This document shows positions 56,962 to 64,000 of a stretch of 64,000 nucleotides of DNA, piece after piece; position 1 is the first letter of the stretch; each line of letters starts with the position of its first letter. A program made the position numbers and the translations under genes. The DNA lies in the NCBI GenBank assembly GCA_033439295.1, contig JAVTLE010000013.1, positions 2,976,001-3,040,000 of the forward strand, in the 5' to 3' direction. The DNA comes from Deuterostichococcus epilithicus. Taxonomy: Eukaryota; Chlorophyta; Trebouxiophyceae; Prasiolales; Stichococcaceae. The notes beneath the pieces are model-generated. The model searched no databases. It was not told where the DNA came from and was given only the letters and a program-made list of their open reading frames with translations.

Positions 56962-58779
56962 TTGAGCACTTGAACTTGCCCTGTGGCTCCCTGATGCACG
57001 AGTCGATCGCGCTGACCTGCACTGGCGATAGCCATTTTCTGAGCCTGGGTGTGCACAGGGTTCAGTCTGAACAGGAATCACGTCGAGCCATGCGACGCAG
57101 TGCCAGCGAAGGTCCTTCTGCTTGCGAAAACGCATCAGAGGCAAACCGCACCGCGTTGACGACGGCTGCCTCCTGCCCATTGTCCTGCCAGTAGAACTTC
57201 GTGCCATACTTGCCGGCCAGAATGCTCCAGAACCGCTGCAAGATCCGACGCACAGCATCGGTAGGCACACCGCCATCCCTGTGCACGGTGTGCTTGATAC
57301 AGGCGATAGCTCCTTCAAGCAGGGCAGCAAACCGCACAGAGCGACAGGCTCACCGAGGGCACCTCCAGGTCCAGGTTTGCACCAACATTGAAGCTGCAGC
57401 CGAGGAAGAAGAAACGTGTCAGTTTAGGGCACGATTGTCGTGAAGACAGAGGCTTCTCACGCAGTGTTTACTTCCGATGTGAGTGCAGAATCATGGCAAG
57501 CATCATTGAAGAAACACAGATGCGCGTGTCGAATAGACTGTCGCACTTCAGGATGTTGCCGGTGTTGGGATCCTGCAAGCGGAGGGACATGTGGTGCATG
57601 CTGTCACAGAAATGCTCGTTCACTTCGCAGAGCACGCAGCACAAGATCTCTGTAGCCCGTGCCTGGTTCAGCCATCGCATGCACGCTGCTCAATGGCACT
57701 GCTCACCGCGACAAAGACCACCGTGTTGGCATCCACGCCCCAAAAGTCCTTAATTGCGAGCCCTGCCGCCAGCGGTCGACCACGTCAAGAAGTCAGGCAG
57801 GCATGCCACTCCTGGTAGCTCAACGCCGTGCAATGCAGCAGCAGCCCACCAGCCGGATCTCATCAGCAGCAAACCCGCATTGGCAGCAGTGCCGCCGCCC
57901 GCTGACCAAGTTGCACCGGGTCCCCACCTGGCGTCTGTGGGTAGTTTTGGCACAGCACGCGGAGCTTGATGCCGGTGTCCGCCTCCAGATGCTCCACCTC
58001 CGCCTTGATGCGCTTTTCCTGCGGGTACCCGGCAGCACCAGCGTTGGAGGGCCATTGAGCTTCTCAAAGAGACGAGTTGTGGTGCGGCTGCAAGCACTTG
58101 GACGTGCCAGGAGACCACCCGCCCGCCCGCTGCCTGGTGCCAGGAGTCGTTGACGACATTGGACGGTTCGTGACGATCGGATGCAGGGGCTCATTTCGCC
58201 TTTAGCGGTGCAGCTGCGCAAATGGCCTACGCTTGGCGCGGGCGCGCACCTCGCCCTCGGTGAGGAAGCCAGCGACATCGATGACCGGCGTGTACTCCTT
58301 CGGCAGCAGCTCTGGCTTGTTGACGCCCTCCATGCGGGCGTGCGCGCCTGCGAGCGTACACAAGTGTATGTTGCAGGTGCTGCCGCCAGTTGCGCGGCTG
58401 CTGCATGCTGGCTCGGTGCCGTACTTGAGCAAGTGGCACATCAGGTGCGTAGTCCGACACAATCGTCCAGAACGTGACAAAACTTTTGAGCAGTGCCAAG
58501 AGGAGTCGCCTCGCCACATAGAACGCGGAACGAGGTGTCTGCACCTCCTGTCAGGAGTGCGGCGCTGACAGCGACCGCAGAAAGCATGGTGCCTGCTGCC
58601 TGTGCCACCCGGCGGACAGGGTTCGCAGCTGGCGCTGCATCATCCCGAGGCGACTGTTTGCAGGCGCACTGCAGCCTGCACGCGCTGCGAGACGCAGCTG
58701 AGCGGGAAGCTGTTGTGAAGGGCAGCCGAGATCGTGGCAGCGTGGGGGCCTGCATGGTCAGAAAGCTGGTCTGCTGCAT
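56962..58779 (-). CDS. Thylakoid-lumen TPM-domain protein (Psb32/TLP18.3-like group)
   Basis: A plant/algal plastid protein with a TPM-type domain, related to photosystem II repair factors; its exact partner is unknown. Transcript order: start ATG 58777-58779, with a Ser/Arg-rich transit peptide then PVRRVAQAAGTMLSAVAV, a twin-arginine lumen signal (to about 58567). Next are about 58253-58353 (RMEGVNKPELLPKEYTPVID), about 57935-58021 (EVEHLEADTGIKLRVLCQNY), about 57704-57761 (LAIKDFWGVDANTVVFV), about 57500-57572 (DPNTGNILK), about 57157-57232 (RFWSILAGKYGTKFYWQDN) and about 56963-57021 (AIDSCIREPQGKFKC). These blocks occur in this order in land-plant homologues as I remember them. The final exon is unresolved. 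A second in-frame Met lies eight codons inside. A duplicated foreign exon fragment sits about 160 bp upstream of its start codon. Confidence 0.75.
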
Positions 58780-58936
58780 GGCTGTGGCGTGTAAGCGAGG
58801 CACGATAAGTATGAACGCCAATTGCAAAGTGCAGCGGACGTGCGGATATCGATTGGGGTACGACACATCCATCATATGCGGACGTGGAACGGCCCAGGCA
58901 TCACAATTTTAAACCAACTCGATTCATCAGACCATG

Positions 58937-59487
58937 GATCTGACCAGAGAAAGCGGGACTGCACCAGAGTGGGACAGCGACAGGCCAGCACCAGCTGCGA
59001 CATGGCGCGCCAGCAACAGCGGCAGCGCGCAGCCAACGCACAACCGCAACGATAGTGGTCGCTGCTGCAAGTTTTCGGCTTGAAACAGGCAGCCGGCACC
59101 TTGGCAGAAACAGCAGCAGGAGCACACGGGATAGGCGTCCAGCAGGCGCAAATGCGGACGTGCGGCTGACGCCAGCCCCCAGACGGTTGCGACGGTGCCG
59201 CCAGGTGCGCGGTCTGCATCAACAAGGCTGCCACTGACAGCCGAGGGTGCCAGTATGCAGCAGTGGGGCGCAGAGGCGGTGCTGAAGGTGCTGCCGTTGG
59301 GCCAGCTCGGCGGTTGATGCGCAGCAGTCGGCGGCGACGGCGCCGGGCGGCGAGCTGGGCTGCGGCACGGACGCCTGCCTGCAAAGTGCGCCGGGCAGCT
59401 TCCGCAGCTGGTCCCATACCGGCGTATGGGCGAAAAAGCAGTGCGCACCTGAACGGCAGCACATCCACGCCGAAACCGACCAGCGAG
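58937..59487 (+). pseudogene. Decayed copy of the large exon of the VPS13-like gene
   Basis: This stretch matches 63029-63817 in order and orientation. Paired landmarks are CTGCACCAGAGTGG (58950s and 63040s), the SLLQ(L/V)FG segment (about 59068 and 63140), GCAGTGGGGCGCAGAGGCGG (about 59255 and 63567) and GCACCTGAACGGCAGC (about 59440 and 63780). It lacks roughly 220 bp corresponding to about 63190-63410. In-frame stops follow soon after the SLLQVFG match, and the other exons of the gene are absent. It is a partial segmental duplication about 4.3 kb from its source. It may now contribute to the upstream region of the TPM gene. Confidence 0.82.
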
Positions 59488-60076
59488 GTCAGTGAGCATA
59501 ACCTACATCGTCGTTTGCAGACAGATGTACCAGCAGGCAGCATCATCTACAGACAGACAGCTATATATTCTGCATGCAGACGTGACGTGTGGCATGGATC
59601 ACATCGCCCTGCCGTTGTCCATGATCGCCACCGAAAATATCTCTATCTGTCGAGCAATGCCTCAGCTGAGCTAAAGCATTCACTACGTATACCCCAGTGC
59701 CAGTCAGGTACAAAGGGCGTCTCGCCAGCAAACCGAAGTGTTAAATTCCTAGTGTTAGAGTGTTATTCTGTTGCAGCCAGAGACAAGCTTACCCTCAGCT
59801 TACAAAATGCATAAAGGCACCAGCTGCGCACTCGCCACACGCAGCACCGCTATGCGTTTCTAAACTGTTCGCACACGCTTGTTACAAAGTGTAACTACAA
59901 GCCCATCGATCGACAGCGTGCCTTTTGCACAGTCCGCCTGAATCAGGGGTGGGTTTGAGGGCTGGCCACGCCGCGCCGCAGCCGCACACGCACCGACTCA
60001 AACAATGTTGCATGCAGCAGCGAGTGTGCAAGCGCCCCCAATCTCAGCCCGGGGCCAGACGTCAATCTGGGCAGTT
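59488..60076. other. Intergenic region
   Basis: No exon supported. Contains repeated GACAGACAG-like and ATAT-rich stretches (about 59550-59570) and a TGTAAC at about 59890. No RNA gene or mobile element recognised. Confidence 0.4.
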
Positions 60077-60596
60077 TCAGAAGAGCAGTGGAAGCCCACC
60101 TTCACCTTCGGGCACGCCTTGGTTGATGTCAGCCTACCAGAGCACAACACATACAGCATTCGTCGATGGAATTGATAAGCGCAAGGGTGCACATCTGCAC
60201 AAGGTTGATCAAATGCTCCGTGCCCACCAGCGCCGTGAGGCCGATGGCCGCCAGTGATCGCAGGAGTTCAGCCCTCGAATGACGCAGTTTGCAGTTCACG
60301 TTCGAACAAGCCCCTCAGACGCGTTCGTCTCGTTCATGAACCAGCACAACTGCCACAACGGGTGTTCACTCAGTCTGCGATGCTGCAGCATCAGGGCGTC
60401 GCCGCGAAGCTCGCACGTAGGCAGGGTTGATCAGGCCGCCTGCCGCCCCGTTGCTCGATGGCCAAACCCATGCACATTGGAGATTGTCACCGACCCAGTA
60501 CAGCCAGAGAACGCCCAATCCGGCGCTGACAGCAAGTAGCAGGCAGCCTCGCAGATACCGGAGCTCAAGTGCGTCTCGCTCTGGGGATGAGGACAT
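60077..60596 (-). CDS. Possible small membrane protein
   Basis: Three minus-strand pieces look coding. First, 60491-60596 starts MSSSPERDALELRYLRG and carries a membrane helix (CLLLAVSAGLGVLWLYWV). Second, a segment ending at 60201 reads ELLRSLAAIGLTALVGTE. Third, 60077-60133 reads ADINQGVPEGEGGLPLLF then TGA. The join of pieces two and three fits in phase (GTGCAG donor at 60200, TAG acceptor at 60134). The join of pieces one and two does not fit simply, so an exon may be missed. No family recognised. It would be about 100 residues long, with one N-terminal membrane span. Confidence 0.35.
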
Positions 60597-61435
60597 GCTT
60601 CACCGTGCGGCCAAAGGCATCGGCGACACACTGCGTTGTGCACGCCTCCCTCCGCATCATGCTGCATCAGTGCATCACCCTCCGACATGAAATAAACAGC
60701 TTTCGGAAGGGGAGAAATCAAAACCACGGGAGGCAACTGCTGCATCGAGTTGGCCTCTGCAAGGTGTGCCTCGTCAGTGATGGCCATACCATCGGCGCCG
60801 CTGCTGGCAAACTGACAATTGAAAGGCGATGCTGCACGACAGGCGCCAGCTGACTTCTGGTTGCCAGCCAATATGTTCCGGCTTCGACCTCCTGGTCACG
60901 TTTTCATAGTAATGCAGCCACGTCCGGACGCTTGACAATTTGGTCCATGCCGGGATAAGAGATTGTCGCGGATAAAGCAGCAAGCTTCTGCTATCCCTCC
61001 CCTTCGTAAGTGAGACTCCGAACAGATCGCAAGGGCACCCAGGAGTCAAAGCAGCTTGCCAGGTAGAGCCTGCAGCAATGCATGGCAGCGCATGTAGATT
61101 CGTCTGCTGTCCTAGTGTGTTCTTCCTGTGTACAGCACGGTAGTAATCTGCGTGTCAGACGAAGCACCGTCCGACGGTCACTCGCCAAAGTCATTCAGCC
61201 TGTCGGAGCCCTGTCACAGCAGGCTGCATCACAATCACTTTCAAGTCAGCACATGTGATGTGCCATGCACGCAAACCACGAGCCGGAATGGTGTCGGAGG
61301 TACGCGGACCACCGCAGTGCACTGAATCCACATGCACGTCGCAAGACTCACCTGATGAACGTGGTATCCCGATGCAGGGTCTGCATGCTGCCGTAGCAGG
61401 CCAAAGCCTGCAGCCGGCCGCCGCCCGGCGGCAGC
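60597..61435. promoter_or_regulatory. Upstream region of the VPS13-like gene
   Basis: Open frames on both strands at 60.43-60.87 kb lack conserved content. The rest is AT-richer. The region must contain the promoter of the gene starting at 61436 and of the possible small minus-strand gene. No specific element could be identified. Confidence 0.35.
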
Positions 61436-64000
61436 ATGGGATGGGACGTCACCCTGCCACAAGCGCTCGCGGCGCTCGCTGCGTGGGCGGTGGTCAGCTT
61501 GACAGCGGGGTTCTATGCCGTCACTCGGCTCCAGGCGGTGCAGGCCGTGATCGCGCTGGGGCTGCGGCGGGTGCTACGGCGCATCGCTGTGCCTGAGGAT
61601 GGCGGCACCCAGCCGGCCGTGCAGGCGCGTGTCCGGCATACATCCACAGGTGAGCATTTTGCCGGTGCTCTCCGCACATGCACTATAGTCGCTGAGCCGA
61701 GGCAGCATCTCTAAGCTTTCGCAATCGGCCTGCGACGAGCCTGCAGATCCAAAGAAAGGTCAGCATGGAAAACTCCGTGCGCCCGCGGTTGTCCGGCACA
61801 TCATGAAGGCGGTGTCAGTGCTTTTGAGCGTGACACACACGCCAACGCCGCAGGCGTGGAGGTTGAAGACCTCAGGGTGGACGCGGGGCAGCAGGCGGCG
61901 CTGGCGCACATGTGCTTCGAGGTGCGCGAGGCGTCAGTGGCGGCGGCCGCGCTGCACCTGCCCACCTGGCGGGCGCCGCTGGTGGTGCAGATGCGAGGTG
62001 TGCGGCTGGAGCTGCGGCAGCGCAACATGCCCACGGTGAGGCTGACTTGCTTGCACCAGCAGGAACGGTGTGTGTCCTGGACAGTGCGTCCTCACAGACA
62101 AAAGGTCGCGCAGTTCCAGCCTTCAGTCCAGCGCAGGGTGTGCAATGTGACACGAGCGGCAGCAGGGAAACACTGTTTTTCAGCTTTAAGACACGGGTCA
62201 GGTGCAGGTGATCCGGCTTAGACCATGGAAGTGCGCCTGATGTGTTGAACCCTTGCGACTCTGATCGCAGCACATGGACGCTGCGGAGGTCGCGGCGGCG
62301 GCGGCAGCGGCGGAAGCTGCAGTGCGGCGGCACAAGCTCGACATCCTGGAGCGCCTGCTGTGGGCCACCGACTTCGGCGAAGGCGCGGCTGGCATGATTC
62401 CTGCGACTGCGACAGGTGTGTGGCGCAGCGCTTCAGCGGCTGGTGGCCGCACCGTCGCGTGTCCCAGCAAGCAAAATTGACTGCATCGCTTGGGGATTGG
62501 CACCGCAGCTGTGGCAGCCTGCACGTCGCATGCGCATTGCCTTCTCAAACCCTTGCACCTGCCTCGCCTCCGTCACATCCCTGCTGACGGTCGAACTACC
62601 TCTGAGGCGCGCCCGGTCATGCCGCCTGCGCAGCGGGGCGGCGGCGGCGGCTGGCCGCGGCCATCCTGCACCGCTGCCTGGGCTTTGCGGTGCAGCGGGC
62701 GGTGGTGCATGTCGAGGACGTCGCCGTCGTGTATGCCCAGTCTGGCGAGCCGGGCCCCCGACCGTCTGGTGGCGGCCGCCTGGCGGGGCGCGACGCTGTG
62801 ATGCTGCGGCTGCGCACCCTGGACCTGCAGCCACAAGGCAAGTTGAGAGTCTATGCAAAGAGCGTGGAGCTGCTCAGGCGGTGGACGCAGCTGGCTAGTC
62901 GACCACCATGTCGGCAGAGGTCCAGTAGCAAGGCCGCCCACGCGTTGCAGCAGCTGCGCGCAGCACGCTTCAGAACGACTGCATATGGACTGCGCTCATG
63001 CGAATCTTGCTACGTGCCCTTTGGACAGGCTCAGGGAGCGGGCCTGCACCAGAGTGGACCAGTGACGGACCATCATCAGCAACGACCAGCACCGGCGAAG
63101 GCGACAGCGCGCAGCCGCCCACCCTGCAGCAGCAGTGGTCCCTACTGCAGCTCTTTGGCTGGCAGCAGGGAGCGGACAGAGTCGCGCACATGCAGCGCTC
63201 GATCGTAAGCAGGCTGCAGGTTGCCGGCGTGTCAGTCACGCTGTCAACTTGGCGGGCGCTGCCCGCTGGCGACACAGGCCAGGCCGCTGCGCCAACACCC
63301 TTCCAGGGCAACACAGTGTCGCCAGCACAGCAGCCGACGCAGCCGCTGCGGTTCACGGCTGGCATGGCCGAGTCCTGGCCGGCGGCCAACGCCGGCGGGC
63401 GGGCGGCCTGGCAGCAGCAGCAGCGGGAGCACACCGGGGAGGCATCCCGCAGGCGCAAGCGCGGCCGCGCTGCCGACCCCGACTCCCAGGCGCCGGCGGC
63501 GCCACTGCCCAGCGGGCGGTCCGCCATGGGGCCGTCGCCGCCAACCGCTGAGCACGCCATCCTGCAGCAGTGGGGCGCAGAGGCGGTGCTGAAGGTGCTG
63601 CCGCCGGGCCAGCGGCCGGCCTCGGCAGCTGATGCGCAGCAGTCGGCGGCGGCTGCGCCGGGCGGCGCCGGCCCGCACGCCGACGGCAAGTCGGGCGGCG
63701 GCGTTGACGACTGCCTGCCGGACACGCCGAGCAGCTTCCGCAGCTGGTCCATACCTGCAGACGCGCCCAACGGCAGTGCGCACCTGAACGGCAGCGCATC
63801 CCGCCGAGGCCAGCAAGGTGTGTGCGCGTTTGCTGACCCTGCCCTCTTGAGGCGTATGTTCAACCACCACGCAGCATCATCTGCCAGGCAGACGGCTGCA
63901 CGGTCTGCTGCCATGGACGTCACGCCTTGGCATGAGGATGGCCCCTTGCCGCTGGGCAGGCATGCCATTGACGCTGCCTCTGTAGAGCAGCGCCTCAGCT
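61436..64000 (+). CDS. VPS13-like chorein lipid-transfer protein, N-terminal part (runs off window)
   Basis: Probably a bridge-like lipid-transfer protein at membrane contact sites. Exons, all phase-checked: 61436-61649, 61854-62035, 62271-62415, 62634-62837 and 63029-63817; the rest lies beyond 64000. Exon 1 begins with a membrane-anchor helix (ALAAWAVVSLTAGFYAV) and a basic helix. Exon 2 reads VEVEDLRVDAGQ and VVVQMRGVRLEL-like strands, as in the chorein N-terminus. Exon 4 has AAILHRCLGFAVQRAVVHVE, aligning with the VPS13 block that usually ends in IHVRYED. Exon 5 is long, Gln/Ala/Pro-rich, with AHMQRSIVSRLQVAGVSVTL. The fourth intron starts with GC (CAAG/GCAAGTT). Against VPS13 proper, the N-terminal anchor suggests the BLTP1/BLTP2 (SABRE/hobbit) side is also possible. 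Family call is by pattern, moderate. Confidence 0.55.

Overview
The window is nuclear DNA of a green alga, most likely a trebouxiophyte (Chlorella/Coccomyxa type). This rests on several signs: GC-rich coding exons of 60-250 bp broken by short, less GC-rich introns with GT/AG (sometimes GC/AG) ends; plastid transit peptides and a thylakoid-lumen signal; a Chlamydomonas-type aurora-like kinase; one plant-type retinoblastoma gene; and interstitial TTTAGGG-type (plant/trebouxiophyte telomere) motifs inside introns. No prokaryotic operons, rRNA, tRNA, CRISPR array or intact transposon was seen. Scattered N bases indicate a draft assembly.

Layout, left to right: (1) HAT1, a type B histone acetyltransferase (+, 164-4133). 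(2) FMO1, an FAD monooxygenase (-, 5657-9596). (3) A divergently transcribed, plastid-targeted protein with a 30-residue Pro/Ala/Lys repeat (+, 10170-14978; 11 exons, 665 residues, every splice phase fits). (4) An F-box/leucine-rich-repeat protein (-, 15829-21440), head to head with (5) the retinoblastoma-related protein RBR (+, 22059-31679). (6) A second FAD monooxygenase, FMO2 (+, 33241-39410). (7) A plastid DUF3598-like protein (+, about 40305-43169). (8) A weak F-box-like candidate (+, about 44.1-44.6 kb). (9) A pectate-lyase-superfamily beta-helix protein (-, about 45.3-47.9 kb). (10) Unassigned coding exons (-, about 48.6-52.1 kb). (11) An aurora-like kinase (-, about 52.4-55.7 kb). (12) A thylakoid-lumen TPM-type protein (-, about 56.96-58.78 kb). 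(13) A decayed copy of an exon of the last gene (58.94-59.49 kb). (14) A possible small membrane protein (-, about 60.08-60.60 kb). (15) The 5' part of a VPS13-like chorein lipid-transfer protein (+, 61436 to beyond the window).

The genes do not form one pathway. RBR, the aurora-like kinase, HAT1 and the F-box protein relate to the cell cycle and chromatin. The repeat protein, the TPM protein and the DUF3598-like protein look plastidic. The two monooxygenases and the beta-helix protein look metabolic.

The two most interesting signals are, first, the repeat protein, which has the build of a plastid scaffold or linker protein but matches no family I recognise. The second is a recurrent structural habit of this DNA: tandem duplications, mostly 105-150 bp, that straddle splice sites in at least four genes. 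It comes with direct repeats at intron ends and strand-polarised telomere-like motifs next to splice sites, which together suggest active intron birth and remodelling. Exon coordinates were read by eye. Those given to the base were checked for splice phase; those marked 'about' were not.
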